64,000 nucleotides of DNA from Actinernus sp. WN-2022 (GCA_030867875.1 JAOWCC010001634.1:58143860-58207859); one strand, 5' to 3'. Counted from the first letter of the stretch, positions 1-11,627 are shown. Program-made: numbers and translations. Notes: a model not told the origin generated them from the sequence alone.

Positions 1-12
1 AACAAAGAAATT

Positions 13-754
13 AAGGAGAATTTAGAATCTGACCAGGAAACACTTACGCCCTTTTTGCACACAGCCCTTCAATTTTGTTTTTGTTGTTATGCAAATGAAT
101 CATGCTCAATGAATTAATTCCGTTTATAATGCGCATTGTGATTTTAAAGGCCACTTTTTGTGTAAAAAAGTGTTACACACGGGTAAATATGGTATAGAGG
201 TTTGTATTTCCAATATGCTGATGTTGTGATGTCAATCCAGGAATTAAATGCCTTTTCTTTCTCCTTGTGAATAAAACTTTTCTCTGATTTAGTCAAAGAT
301 ATTTTGTAAAATCACAGATACAATTTAAATATAATTGAAGGGGTGTGTGCAACAAGGGCATAAGTGACCCTTGATCACATTTTTAATTCTCCTTCAAATT
401 CTTCGTTTTCTAAGGGAGAATTTAGAATGTGATCAGGAGTTACTTGTGCCCTTATTGCACACAGCCCTTCAATTATACCAGATGTTTACAAAAGGTTATT
501 TATCTCTACCAGTATGTTTTTGTATAATAAACAATGACTCGATTGATGTTACATTAGCATTTTGGAAATAATTATAAACCTGTATAACTCAAAGATGCAG
601 TGCTTAAATCAATCAATATTGTACCATTCAACTTTTCACTTGATGTAGAATCGATATTTATGATAAAAATAAGCATTATTTTAAAGATGCACTTTAAGTA
701 GCTTTTCATTAATCGTTATTGATGTTTCTATTTTATTTGTTTGCATCTTTGCAG
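13..754. repeat. Palindromic MITE plus a related half copy
   Basis: Positions 330-477 form a near-perfect palindrome of about 148 bp, starting TATAATTGAAGGGG and ending CCCCTTCAATTATA-like. Its two arms carry the same 'AGAATTTAGAATGTGATCAG' type sequence in opposite directions. A diverged single arm of the same family lies at about 13-77. This is the structure of a non-autonomous TIR element (MITE). The TA at both ends could be a target duplication, but this is inference. The rest of 78-329 and 478-754 shows nothing recognisable; it is probably an intron of the TOM1-like gene that continues to the left. Confidence 0.65.
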
Positions 755-768
755 GCATCGCAACCAAG
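755..768 (+). CDS. TOM1: TOM1-like microexon (14 nt)
   Basis: This 14-nt exon is bounded by TTTGCAG on the left and GTATGG on the right. Read from phase 0 it encodes A-S-Q-P plus AG, and the AG joins the T at 2312 to make serine. It was chosen because it is the only clean acceptor-donor pair close upstream that keeps the downstream frame. The family is not conserved enough here to prove it, so it is less certain than the next three exons. Confidence 0.5.
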
Positions 769-2407
769 GTATGGCATTAAAATCTCTTAGATTAGATTAA
801 GTACCCAAGGCTGTAGGTAGATATTTACATGTACCTCTTGTATTGAAGGATAGGAACAACAACAAAATAATAACATTAATAGAAGAAACTTACATGTTAA
901 AGTAATATTTTTGTGTAATTTAAATCTTAGAAATAAACAATTTATTCATAAAATGAATTGCACATTGCGTAAGATCACAACCTTCATGTGAAGGAAGTTG
1001 AGCAGAACACTGTGTGTATTGCATGCTTATCCACTTCTGTCAGCATCAATTAGCTTCGTAATATGCACTGCACCCCCACTGTATGTATATCACAATACAG
1101 TTCACAACCCACTGTGATAGAAGTTCTAAAGTGTGAATTTCACAATATAGTTAACTGGAAACCACCCAGTCAGATAGAGGATACCTCAGTTAGGCTATGT
1201 GAAAAATGTTGAGCCTCTACAATCATTACAAGTAGAGATAATGAAATTTAAAGTTCACAATTTGCCATACAAAGTCTGCAATAATTATTATTGTTAACAA
1301 GTGAAAAATTACTTTGTATGGGATATTTCTGCCTCCAAAGGTCCATATCTCAGCCACTTTTTTCTCAAAATTATGATCTCATTTTTTAGCGACACTTCAT
1401 TTTAACTTGGACTTTCTAAAACATTGGTTTAGGTAAAAATAATCCTAAAATTTTATTTTAACATGTGACATCATCACTTTAGAACTGTATTTATCCACCT
1501 TTATTTCCATTCATAATGTATGGCTGGGTTTTGTACTCAATACAGGCCTGATGACTCGGCACGAGGGGATAGTGCTGCACCAAAAATTATGTAACTACTT
1601 CTCATACTTCTCTACCATTCATTGCACTTATTTCTTTTGTTTTCACCACTTAGTTCCTGCTGTAAATCTCACCATCATTTCAGTCAGTAAATTCTTAATA
1701 AAATGATGAGTTCACTGCATGAGAGGATGTGTTTGCACTTGAGTGATCTGACCTCACATGGAATAGACAGCAACCTGATTGTGGCATGGAAAAATGAACA
1801 GCATGGAAGAGTACATGACGTTCTCGGACATATCAGTGCATATCCATGTATTTCAAAGCCACAAAGTAGGATGTTGTCTATATTCTTCAAATATATGTGT
1901 GCTTTATTGACAAATACAGGCATGCTCTAACTGTACAACGAAAGAAAAATAATGAATATTGCTTGAGACACAATGATAGTCTCTAACCATTTTAAAATTA
2001 CGACTGAGCATACACCAATAAAGCACTCATTACCCAATCACATGCTTGAATTTTGTACTTTGCACAAAGTTGGAATTATATTATTTTATTTTAATGTAAC
2101 CTTTGCGTGTGCTGCGTTCACATGTCGGTTATAATGCATTGATAATTGCCATTTAGCGGAGCGCCAATATTAGGTTGTGACCTGATTGTGCTAATCCAGT
2201 GGCAGAAAATATTTGATAAATTATTTTAAAAACTACTTTGTGCAATGGCTATCATCTGTACCTTGAAACTAACAGTTTTCCTGCTCTTTATTGTTTTTCT
2301 CATCTTTTCAGTGCCATGGAAAGTATAGAGGCCTGGTTAATGGAAGACAATGAAGTAAGCTATCATCTGAGCCATGCTCAGGAACCATCCCGAGGGGAGG
2401 GGGAGAA

Positions 2408-2445
<38 letters not shown>

Positions 2446-5400
2446 GCCACCTAGATCTCAAGACCAAAATTATTATTTTTCATATCCTTTTTCAGACCTA
2501 ACCCAGGAAATCTGTTCCCTAATTCATGCACCTCTTAAAGCTGCCTTTATTGTGTTATCTAACCCAATGAATTAGTTTGCTCTAGCTGGTTCTCTTTCTT
2601 GATTTGTTTTGAAGATCCATGTCACAATAACAAGAGAAACTAAGAGAAATCAATGAACATGTGCAGTCTCATACTTCCATGTCAAAATCAAACCCTATTC
2701 TGGACTAAAGAGGCAAAGTTTATAACCCTATTTCAGACTACAACAGCTCAAAAACCATATACTCTTTGTGATGGCACATACCCGTATAGCTTATATGTGG
2801 GAGTGTTTCCCTGGAACCATTCCCATTAGCTTTGTGAGGATGGTTGCCATCTGACACCAGTCAAAACACTACATACATGTCATCAGAGCTGGTAATTATT
2901 AGTTATACCATGGCATTTTGGGGTATTAGTGATTTAAATTGCCCTGAGAGCCGAGGGAAGATTTGAAAAAGCAGCCGAGGGACTTTTACAAATCTTTCCG
3001 AGGTTCGAGGGGCAATTTAAATCACTAATACCCCGAAATGCCATGGTATAAGTTTGTTATACCATGATCGCTGAGGAAGGGAACAAATCGCTGAGAAGTT
3101 TAGTTTTCTCTGCCGAAACTAAAGACGTCGCAGTTGAGTTGCTTTCGAAAACGTTTTGTTTAATGCTTGACTGAGCACCATTGATTGAACGACCCTGGCT
3201 TCCCTTGGGGACAAGCGTGTTGTTTTTTGAGAAGAATAACACTAAAATACAATGTAATTATGCGGTTGACTAAATATTCAAAGAGCATGCATGTTTATGG
3301 TTTTATGTATCCCACATGGAAGAAGCGGGCTTGAGAAATGAAGAGAATAACGTGCAGATTGAAATAGCTCATCCCACATGGATTACATTGACGGGTATAA
3401 TGAAGACAGGTCAGTTTGGATTCAGTACTTTTCACCCGGGAGCACAGGGCTAGTCGTGCCAGAGGGGAGCAGGAGGTGATGCTTTTTACCCTCTCACTTC
3501 CAGGGAAATTTCGAGACTACAATTTCCCCCAGAATGCATATTTCTAAAATAATATCCCTCCCATCAGGGAAAATTAGTGGTTTAAATGTACCTTGGAGAA
3601 CAAAAGAATCCGAGGCTACCATGGTATAATTATAAGTTATACAATGGCATGAGGGGTATTAGTGATTTAAATTGCCCCGAGAGCCGAGGGAAGATTTGTA
3701 AAGTATTTTTCATCCGGGAGCGTAGGGCTAGTTGTGCCAGAGGGGAGCAGGAGTTGATGCTTTTGACCTTCTCACTTCCAGCCTGCATTCTCTTCTAATT
3801 TTCCCTCATTACGCATGCAGGGGAAATTTAGAAATATGCATATTTCTAAATATCCCTGCCATCAGGGGAAATTAGTGCTTTAAATGTGCCTCGGAGAACA
3901 AAAGAATCTGAGGCTACCATGGTATAACAATAAATTATCTGCTCTCTCTGTGATTATTGTTACCACATATTTTTTTTGTGCTAATGTTTTCACAGACCAC
4001 ACAAACAGGGTCATTGTATAGTTCTTAACAGAATTCAATCCATTTTTAATACTGACAAATCTTTCAAGATCACTGTGGGAGTTGTTGTATCAATATGTCA
4101 TAGAGGGAACACAGGAAGGGGGGATTATACACAGGAAGGGGGGATTATGCACAGGAAGGGGGGATTATGCACAGGAAGGGGGGATTATGCACAGGAAGGG
4201 GGGCTTATGCACAGGAAGAAGGGCTTATGCACAGGAAGGGGGGATTATGCACAGGAAGGGGGGATTATGCACAGGAAGGGGGATTATGCACAGGAAGGGG
4301 GGATTATGCACAGGAAGGGGGGATTATGCACAGGAAGGGGGATTATGTACAGGTAGGGGATTATGCACAGGAAGGGGGGATTTGCAGGACCTCCCTGAAA
4401 ATCACAGTACGTGAGGGAGTTTTTTCTGTAGAAATATTGTTATTATTAGTATTATTATTATGCACAGGAAGGGGGGATTATGCACAGGAAGGGGGGGATT
4501 ATATATGCACAGGAATGGGGGATTGTGCACAGGAAGAAGGAATTATGCACAGGAAGGGGGAATTATGCACAGGAAGGGGGAATTATGCACAGGAAGAAGG
4601 GCTTATGCCCAGGAAGAAGGGCTTATGCACAGGAAGAAGGGCTTATGCACAGGAAGGGGGAATTATGCACAGGAAGGGGGGGATTATGCACGGGAAGGAG
4701 GGATTATGCACGGGAAGGGGGGCGTGTGCATGGGAAGGGGGGCTTATACACAGGAAGGGAGCTTATGCACAGGAAGGGGGGATTATGGCAATAAGAAGAA
4801 CTACCGTAAACATGTAAATAACGGGGCAGTTTTATTTCTTACAAATTACGAAATCTGTTTTTGAAGGGTGGACTATGGACAGGTAGATAATACATGGGAT
4901 AATGGGCACGTGTACACGATATTCCTGGGCATGAGTGACACTGGGGACCTCAATTGAACTCTTGTGTGTGTGTGTTTACAGGATAAACAAGATGGACAAG
5001 CTGCAGTCAACCAACCGGACACAATGAGCAGCACAGGTACCTATAGTCCTCCTAGAGTATCAGGGCGAGAAGAAAAAAGAAGTTTGTGCTTGTCCTTAAA
5101 TTTCAGTTAAAGGAAATATATGTCTGCTCTTTGTCGATTAGGCAAGCTGTCGAACTGATCTACTAGCATGAAAACCTACTAGCGCATGACATGATTTTTG
5201 TCGCACCCTGAGTAAGGCGAAACCTACTTCTCTAAAGTTGCCTTCGCCGAGTGGAGCCGCAGCTATTTTGGCCATGTTATGACGAAAATCATTGTCAATA
5301 TTAGGACAGACACATAAAAAACTAACTTCAATTTGTTAAATTGATGATAAAAAGTAGCCAATCAGAGGGCAAGAAAATGGACAGCTGTCGTAAAAAGGTC

Positions 5401-6383
5401 TGTTGAAATAATAGATAAAGAATGAGTGGCCGATCTTTATCCGATTTACAAACTCGAGAGTTTGTAAATCGGATAAAGATCGGACACGAATTCTTTATCT
5501 TACTTATTAAACGTCTAGATGTAGAGAGTCATGTTTTCAGTTATTTTGGCGATACGACTTATTTTGGCCGAGAAAATCGAAACCAAAGTTTATGTAAATC
5601 AGGACGAAATCTGTATCAGATTTAAAGATCACTTATCGGTCGGTGATTTCCTTTGTTTTTGCTTCATGAATTATTCATGAGTTTGATAATAGTCCTTAAA
5701 GTGCATATAAGCCCTGGCCAGTTATGCTTTTTTGACAGCTTAGACCTTAAAAGGTAGGGAATTTTTTTTTTAAATAAAAAAGTTTTCATAATTTTTTTAG
5801 CGACTAAACTTCCAAATGTAGAATAATTTCTGCGCACGTTCGGGGACTGGGATGAGAATAAAACGTGACGTCATCAACAGAACTCGTCTCTTCGCGGGTA
5901 CAAAGCGTCGGCTTATTTGCAAAATAATTGAATAGATAACCAAGAAAGATGATAATATCGCGCTAAACGTTTCGGAGAGCTTTATTCAGCCTTTAATGCA
6001 ATGGCGCATCGAGCGTGTTCTTTTGATGACGTCAAAACTAGACCCAGTGCCAATTTTGTTAAGGGCTCGATTTTCGTCCACGTTTTGGGGGTACTTTCAA
6101 CGGCCAATACACCATAACAAATAAATCAAACCAACTTTTTATTCCGGAATCCTTTGTCTATGGCCTCTAGTCTCTTCGTAAGAAATATAATTAGCCAGAG
6201 CTTGTATGCAGTGTTATATTTCCTGCTGTACTTGTAGATTTCGACCAGTTCCTGGCAGAGCGAGCAGCAGCTGGAGGCCAGAGGACTGGGGGCAGCATGA
6301 AAGAGAGGTCGGGATCTCAGCGACCTCCACAGAGGAAAATGCAAATGGACAATCAGGCTGAGGATGAATTCTTTGGACTGTAG
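755..6383 (+). CDS. TOM1: TOM1/TOM1L2-like endosomal adaptor, C-terminal exons
   Basis: Four exons, 755-768, 2312-2354, 4982-5036 and 6238-6383, join in phase to give the last 85 residues and a TAG stop. The joined protein contains ESIEAWLMEDNE and then DFDQFLAERAAA. It ends in a basic stretch (PPQRKMQ) and an acidic-hydrophobic tail (EDEFFGL). Human TOM1 and TOM1L2 end in the same order: an IExWL segment, EEFDKFLEERAKA, a basic patch and a DxLFAL tail. TOM1 proteins are VHS/GAT adaptors on early endosomes that bind ubiquitinated cargo, Tollip, clathrin and myosin VI; the conserved C-terminal segments belong to the myosin VI-binding region. The VHS and GAT exons must lie left of the window. 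All introns begin GT and end AG. The 4-kb span between the two conserved segments is filled with repeats. No AATAAA lies close behind the stop; the first I noticed is near 7368. Confidence 0.78.
769..2311. other. TOM1-like intron, no element recognised
   Basis: Apart from the splice signals at the two ends I see no gene, tandem repeat or paired terminal repeat in this 1.5-kb AT-rich intron. The short ORFs on both strands near 1684-1930 have no recognisable domain. Confidence 0.5.
2312..2354 (+). CDS. TOM1: TOM1-like exon with the IEAWL motif
   Basis: The acceptor is CTTTTCAG and the donor GTAAGC. The exon encodes AMESIEAWLMEDNE and ends in phase 0. It matches the MEDIEQWL/IExWL segment of vertebrate TOM1. 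The GCCATGG inside it is an internal Met codon and not a translation start. Confidence 0.75.
2408..2444. repeat. Poly-G tract, 37 G
   Basis: An uninterrupted run of 37 G lies 53 bp downstream of a TOM1-like exon, inside the intron. Its exact length is likely to vary between assemblies. It could form G-quadruplex structure in the non-template strand or transcript. Confidence 0.9.
2904..3927. mobile_element. Cluster of MITEs with TTATACCATGG ends
   Basis: Three related pieces lie side by side. Positions 2904-3051 are a palindrome starting TTATACCATGGC and ending GCCATGGTATAA. Positions 3637-3927 are a fuller copy of about 291 bp from TTATACAATGG to CCATGGTATAA. Positions about 3420-3629 are a left-truncated copy that shares its interior (GAGCAGGA, CTCACTTCCAG, CATCAGGGRAAATTAG). 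The shared TIR and the fact that only some copies have interior sequence make this a non-autonomous DNA transposon family. The superfamily was not assigned. It sits in a TOM1-like intron. Confidence 0.7.
3088..3225. repeat. Dispersed repeat shared with 8868-8990
   Basis: About 130 bp beginning GCTGAGAAGTTTAGTTT and including AAGACGTCGCAGTTG and GACCCTGGCTTCCC is repeated with substitutions and small indels at 8868-8990 in the same orientation. No TIR or tail was identified, so its class is unknown. Confidence 0.65.
4109..4790. repeat. 20-bp minisatellite (GGGATTATGCACAGGAAGGG)n
   Basis: Two blocks, about 4109-4380 and 4455-4790, are made of a 19-20 bp unit, split by roughly 75 bp of other sequence. 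Variants replace GATTATG with GCTTATG or change the G run. Because 20 is not a multiple of three, all three + frames stay open through the array and repeat the same peptide words (MHRKGGL, CTGRGDY, AQEGG). These ORFs are products of the repeat. The array lies in the last-but-one intron found for the TOM1-like gene. Confidence 0.9.
4982..5036 (+). CDS. TOM1: TOM1-like linker exon
   Basis: The acceptor is preceded by a (TG)n run and TTTACAG; the donor is GTACCT. The exon encodes 18 polar residues beginning DKQDGQAAVNQP and leaves one G, which the next exon completes to Asp. In vertebrate TOM1 the same position is a poorly conserved linker, so identity rests on phase and position. Confidence 0.65.
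5408..5692. mobile_element. MITE copy, AATAGATAAAGAAT family
   Basis: About 285 bp starts with a small hairpin (ATCTTTATCCGATTTACAAA and its inverse) and ends ATTATTCATGAGTTTGATAATAG. A close copy lies at 31789-32041. A third, in the opposite direction and split by another transposon, lies at about 29150-30470. The family is dispersed and non-coding, and the superfamily is not assigned. The rest of 5693-6237 shows nothing definite. Confidence 0.7.
6238..6383 (+). CDS. TOM1: TOM1-like terminal exon
   Basis: The acceptor is ACTTGTAG; the exon then reads FDQFLAERAAAGGQ, a Ser/Arg/Gln-rich stretch, KMQMDNQAEDEFFGL and TAG at 6381-6383. FDxFLxERA is the most diagnostic match to TOM1/TOM1L2. The first two bases complete an Asp codon with the previous exon. 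Confidence 0.8.
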
Positions 6384-8170
6384 AAGACCTAGTTACAACA
6401 CTTGCTGTTGATCATGTGACATTGTCAATCAAAAAATGGTGCTAGTACAATATGGATAGAAATGGAAAGAGCGAGGAAAATTAGTAACCAAGGCAAGTTT
6501 TAGGTTCATGTCTTTAAGACAAATATTTTTTTAAAGCTCCAAATTTATGAGGGCAAGCCATGCCCATTTTTTTTGTTTGACAAGATCACGTGAGGGCTTA
6601 ATGCAAGTTGCCTATCTACTGACATAAATAATTGATTCTCTGACAAAAATACAAACAAGAAAAGACTTCTAGTACATCCTGCTAAGCAGGAGAACAATCG
6701 AGAGATCGCTATGTGTATTTAGTCTTGTACGTTATCCAGTCTTGTTTAATAGCGAAAGTAGGCAACATGAACATTCCACTGAAAAATAGGTTGGAAGCCG
6801 TTATGGTGTTTATAGTATACTCAAAAAAATATTGATTCTGATTGCATTTCTAGGTAATAGCGTGCAAATGTAAAATTGCTATGGTAACAGACAAACAAGG
6901 GCGAGATGTTCAATTGTTTTGGTTGGTGACGTTTTACCTTTCTCAGCACAAGCTTTGTGTGTTTGTGGTAACTTTATTGCAGTCACAAACAAATCCACAC
7001 CATTTGGTGTAATCAAGAAAGCATAAGTAAGAGAGGGAATCTTGTAGAGCGCGGTGTGCGATGATAATGTCTAATGAATCTATTTTTAGTAACCGAAAGC
7101 AGCTGAAGCAAAGTGCGCGAGTGCGCAACAACAATCTTATGGCGCGAAAATATTTTGCCGCCATGAGATTGTCACGCGCCCCCACACTTCTCAGCTGCTT
7201 CCGGTTACAAAAATATATATTTTATTAGACATTATCATCGATTATTCTCTCTCGCACTGTACTGATGCTCTCGATGTAATTCATCGTGTCAATAAGGCAC
7301 GCTCGTATCGCCTGGCGAAAACGTTTATGTCGCGCTTCTTATTTTGTTTAGTATACAATAAACAAACAATTGGAATTGTGATCACTCGTAATGTTTTGAC
7401 AGTTTTTAAATTGCACTCCGGCACCAGGCGAAACCTCTCAGGCTAGCAACCTCTCAGGCTAGCAACCTCTCAGGCTAGCAACCTCTCAGGCTAGCAACCT
7501 CTCAGGCTAGCAACCTCTCAGGAAACGGTAAACATGTCATTATTACACTGCTTATATGAAGTGAATTAATTTAGAAAAGGAAGTCGAAAGGTAGCTAAAT
7601 ATTTACAATGTCAGCGTAGAAAACTCACCCTAGGCTCCAGAGGCGATAGAGAAGAGGAAGACCCTCGGGTGTTATTCGGGTCATAACTAGATTCCATCCG
7701 CCAGAACAACGCAATCCCGAAATGCACTGCACTAAAAACCATCACGGAGAGCTAGCAGGAGCTGGTGTCTAATAAAGTAACGCCTGCTAACGAAACGGTG
7801 CTACTTTTAGCGGTACAAACGTATCGTAACCGTACCTTTTAGGGGATCCTGTTCGCACCTGTTACGCAACCCGAGTCGTATCTTTTTAGGGGTTCAGAAT
7901 TAGAATTTTAAGGTTCTAGCTACACGTAAGGAATCCGTTTTATGCGTACCGTTTAGGTCAAACTCAAGGTTTTTAAACCACCTTTAATTTATGCGTAGCT
8001 TTTAGGGATCATTTTCAAAAGAACCGCCCGTCATTTTGGTACTGGAATTTAAAACCGCTCTATACTAAACCTTGAAGTTGTACAATGTATCGCTACCTAA
8101 TACTAAGTGGTATGTCAGTCAATAAATACATTAATTCAGTATTACTACATGTGTCTATAAAAATATATTC
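6384..8170. other. Intergenic: small palindrome, 16-bp tandem array, TTTTAGG-rich block
   Basis: 7089-7212 is an imperfect inverted repeat (AGTAACCGAAAGCAGCTGAAG against CTTCTCAGCTGCTTCCGGTTAC-like sequence). 7432-7522 is a tandem array of AACCTCTCAGGCTAGC, about 5.7 copies. Around 7830-8010 the motif CGTACCTTTTAGG recurs at least four times with variation, like the interior of other MITEs in this window, but I could not find its ends. Nothing else was recognised. Confidence 0.6.
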
Positions 8171-8287
8171 TTGGGTTGCAATCATTCCTAAGGGAATACA
8201 ATCACAAAAGCGTAGCGGCCATGTTGGTTGGTAGGGATGTGGTTTCTTTTGTTCCTACCAACCAACATGGCCGCCAGTGCAACCCAC
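8171..8287. repeat. Palindromic element with perfect 21-bp inner arms
   Basis: GGGTTGCA and TGCAACCC flank an inner pair at 8215-8235 and 8254-8274 (GCGGCCATGTTGGTTGGTAG and its exact complement), with an 18-bp loop. This is a small foldback element. 8288-8860 shows nothing recognisable. Confidence 0.7.
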
Positions 8288-8867
8288 CAATATAATGAAT
8301 TAGATGTTAATATTTGTAAAATTTATCTTTACATTTAATAAGAGTCAAAGTCATATTTGTCGGAACTGAAAGACTGCTGATCGTATTTCCTTAATTGGGA
8401 CTTAAAGTGCCCCTCAAACTATTTAAGAGTATTCTGCGAATAGTTTTTGCTTGAATCCTTGATTGTCAACGACCTGTTGAAGTTGGCTGTAAAATGCGAA
8501 AGGCGACCTGGTCATTTTCACAACAACGCGACACGTGCATTGTTGTGTACGTGCTGTGATGCAAAAGCGAGAATCCATAACAAAGGAACTACAGCAAGCG
8601 TAATTAGTCAACAATGACTTTTTGCCTGATTTTATGTCGCTCGACCCAGTCCTCAAACAGCGCGGTTGTCCAGGATTTTAATCATGATTTAAAAATACCG
8701 ATAAACTTTTTTCGTTTTCATTCACCCTCAATTTGAAAAGAAATCAAACAAATGGGATTAGCGGCATTTCAAATTTCAATTAAGTGCCTCTTGTTGCGAT
8801 ATTTTCTGGGAGACTATTCTACAGGACAGACAGGACGGCTAAATCTCTTGAGATTGATTGCACACCA

Positions 8868-8990
8868 CTCTGAGAAGTTTAGTTTTTTTCTGCCTAACCT
8901 TAAGACGTCGCAGTTGTGCTGCTTTCGACAACGTTTGGTTATGCTTTATTGAGTGATTGAATGACCCTGGCTTCCCCTGGGGACAAGCTA
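8868..8990. repeat. Second copy of the 3088-3225 repeat
   Basis: Direct-orientation copy of the repeat at 3088-3225 with about ten visible substitutions and a small deletion. It ends against the MITE at 9000. Confidence 0.6.
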
Positions 8991-8999
8991 TATTCGACT

Positions 9000-9184
9000 G
9001 GTAGGGGTGATCGCCGTATTTTTTAGGATTTGAAATCGGCGATTTAGTATTTTTTAGGGGTTGTCAAGCGAAATCCATTTTTCAGGGTGTTTTTTAGACT
9101 GAGGTACATTATAGGATGGAACATTTTTCACGGTTTGGAATTTTTTAGGGTATTTTTCGAGGTTTTCCGACGGTCACCCCTACC
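9000..9184. mobile_element. 185-bp MITE with internal TTTTTTAGG repeats
   Basis: The left end reads GGTAGGGGTGATCGCCG and the right end CGACGGTCACCCCTACC, giving a TIR of about 17 bp. Inside, ATTTTTTAGG-type words recur about five times at intervals of roughly 25-35 bp. No coding capacity. Superfamily not assigned. Confidence 0.7.
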
Positions 9185-9319
9185 CTTTTTACCTTGAAGT
9201 ATCCCCCCACCCCACCCCCCGGGAATCTTTGCCTGTTTCTAAGAATCATCTGCTTGTCAGTGTCGCCGGTAAAAAAAAACACTCGCACTGCACGCTCATG
9301 CAGTTAACGCTACGGTGCT

Positions 9320-9533
9320 CACGGGCCAATCTAGTCACTTCTCTTACGGACGGCCTCGATCACGGGCAATCTAGCAACTTCTCTCGATCACGGGCCAATC
9401 TAGTCACTTCTCTTACGAACGGCCTCGATCACGGGCCAATCTAGTCACTTTTCTCTTACGAACGGCCTCGATCACGGGCCAATCTAGTCACTTTTCTCTT
9501 ACGAACGGCCTCGATCACGGGCCAATCTAGTCA
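9320..9533. repeat. 43-bp tandem repeat, about five copies
   Basis: The unit CACGGGCCAATCTAGTCACTTTTCTCTTACGAACGGCCTCGAT, with shorter variants, is repeated about five times. No ORF of interest. A hairpin follows at about 9778-9822 (GGCTATCAAAA and its complement). The remaining sequence to 10150 shows nothing recognisable. Confidence 0.85.
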
Positions 9534-10157
9534 CACATGCACTTGTCCGGTTGCGGTCACTAGTAGTTTTTTGTGCACCAGACGTTAATATCCTGTAACG
9601 TGTCGTTTTGTGGTGACTGTATCAACGGACGCAGCAGATGGTAGTATCGTTTGTATAGAGATATAGTCTATTTCTCGGCGTGGTTTAATCATTTGTAATG
9701 AGTGAGAACAGGACAAGGCCCAGTACCAGTGATTATATGGAACGCCATGTGATACCTTTGCCAGCTCCGACTCTCTGATCATGGCTATCAAAACCTTTTT
9801 CAGCCTTTTGATAGCCATGGTTTCTTTAAAAATCATTTTGTGGTTTACACACTCTTTAGAGGGAAACAAGATTTATACATACTAGTAAATTTTATATCTA
9901 AAAAGCTTCCATACGCAGGTTTTGGGTCAGAATTGAAACCTTGTAAGTCAGACCACTTGGCATTGTTCAGGCGTTCATGAACTGAATAGCGATACATTAG
10001 CCTCGATCACTTTTGTCGCGAAAAACGAGACTCGCATTTTTGTCCTCTTTAAATAACACATTGTTAGTCGTAAAAAAAATAGGAAGGCGATCGGAAATGT
10101 CGGTGAACAAAAGACCACTAAAACGATTGTCTAACTGGTTTGTGAATATGTTCTCAA

Positions 10158-10487
10158 CACAGGAAGCCCAAGCTCTGTTTATGTAAATTTAATTTATAAG
10201 GGTTTGTATGGGAATTTTTTTATCTGGTTTTTCGATAAATATACTGTAATAAAGTGAATAAACCTTACCTGGTGTCTATGATCTGTGTCTTGGCTGTGTC
10301 TGTACGTAGTTTCAGCGAATTTGGGCGAATTTTGAAACTACGTACAGACACAGCCAAGACACATCATAGACACCAGTTAAGTTTTATTCACTTTATTACA
10401 GTATATTTATCGAAAAGCCAGATTAAAAAAATCCCATACAAACCCTTATAAATGAAATTTACATAAACAGAGCTTGGGCTTCCTGTG
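10158..10487. mobile_element. Foldback MITE, 330 bp, 7-bp target duplication TTCTCAA
   Basis: Almost the whole element is a palindrome. It starts CACAGGAAGCCCAAGCTCTG and ends with the complement. The flanks TTCTCAA (10151-10157) and TTCTCAA (10488-10494) are an exact 7-bp duplication. Each arm carries a long AT-rich stretch, then CTTACCTGGTGTC-like sequence near the centre. The element at 11628-11994 has the same ends but different central arms, so both belong to one family with exchangeable interiors. Confidence 0.85.
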
Positions 10488-11014
10488 TTCTCAATGACGC
10501 GTGATCAGAGATCAAAATGAGTTTGAATACATGCATGGTATCCAAAAAATTACTTGTTGATTGATGACAAATCATTAACATTCTGATTGGGGGGGTCTGT
10601 TGATAACTCCTACAATGATATTTTTCCCTCTACATATTTCGACGAACAAAGATTCTGTAAGCTCTGTCTCATCACGTTGCAGACTTCATGATCACCGTTT
10701 GCAACCTGAAATGTTTACCCAAACAATAGCCTACCCTAAAACAATGCAAACCCTACTCCCTAACGGCATGGGATTCTTTATTAGTGAAGTCCAATAGGAT
10801 ACTACCTTAAAAACAGTGAAGTCTAACTAGATGAGTCACTGTCTGGCTCCAAAATTAGGGCTGGACGGGGAAATATTTGTTCGAGGTGATGATGTAATTT
10901 TTTGCTTGTTATTTTGCTATATGAAAGTGATCATTTGGTAAAACAATTATTGACTGAGTTAGGTTGGGCCGAATTCACGGGAAAATGTTTGGCTCTCGGT
11001 CAATAGTATGCGGG
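10488..11014. other. Intergenic, nothing recognised
   Basis: About 530 bp with no coding signal, paired termini or tandem repeat that I can support. Confidence 0.5.
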
Positions 11015-11600
11015 TCCGGTGTCACAGCGGATATCGATCCCCCTACAAAGACAATATTTTAACTCTATTTCCAACTTTGAATGCATTTCTTTTTGCAAGA
11101 TTTGTTTTCGTACATCTTATAAGGCCAATTTACGGTTTATGTGCAGTTGTCTTTTGTTTCAACTGGCGGGCCACCATCGTCTAACATCTGCCTGCCACTA
11201 AATAAACAAAGGACTCGTACAACACGAACCGTAAACTGGTCTATTTATGGCAAGTTTGGGTATAGAGGTTATTGACCAAGCTTGTTCGGTCAAAATGGGG
11301 ATATTGGTCGAGTTCATTTTTTGCGTGTTTATGGACCGAGAAGAAGTCGTGATCCATAAAAACGCAAAAAATGAACTAGGCCAATATCCCCCATCTTGCT
11401 TTAGGGAGAGCATTTCCAGTGATTAGCGTATGCACATCAAAACCAATACTATTAAAGCCCTATTCTTAAAATCCTCAGCTTAAAATGCGATGCTTCTGTA
11501 TTCTCTAGAAGTCAAACAAACAACAAAACAGAAGTGTGCGTGAAAAGTCGGCTTTAACAGTTATTTGTCCCGTGGCCGTACTGAAATGTCCCAGACTCTG
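11015..11600. mobile_element. Deleted copy of the TGTCACAGCGG-end transposon
   Basis: The left end GGTGTCACAGCGGATAT, then CCCCCTACAAAGACAATATTTTAA, matches the left end of the larger element at 19585-22021. Further along, CGTCTAACATCTGCCT and TTCTTAAAATCCTCAGCTTA match its interior and right side. The coding part is absent, so this looks like an internally deleted relative. Inside it, 11293-11400 is a fresh-looking foldback (AAAAATGAACT arms around a short loop). Confidence 0.6.
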
Positions 11601-11627
11601 CGCGTTAGGGCTGTCCACAAGTTGCTC

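Noticed and set aside
1684..1930. Overlapping sense and antisense ORFs of 75-79 codons
   Set aside because: No domain, no splice or start signals, and length expected by chance in this sequence.
2312..2501. A short gene starting at GCCATGG with a poly-Gly end
   Set aside because: The ATG is inside a TOM1-like exon, and the poly-Gly comes from reading through the donor site into the poly-G tract.
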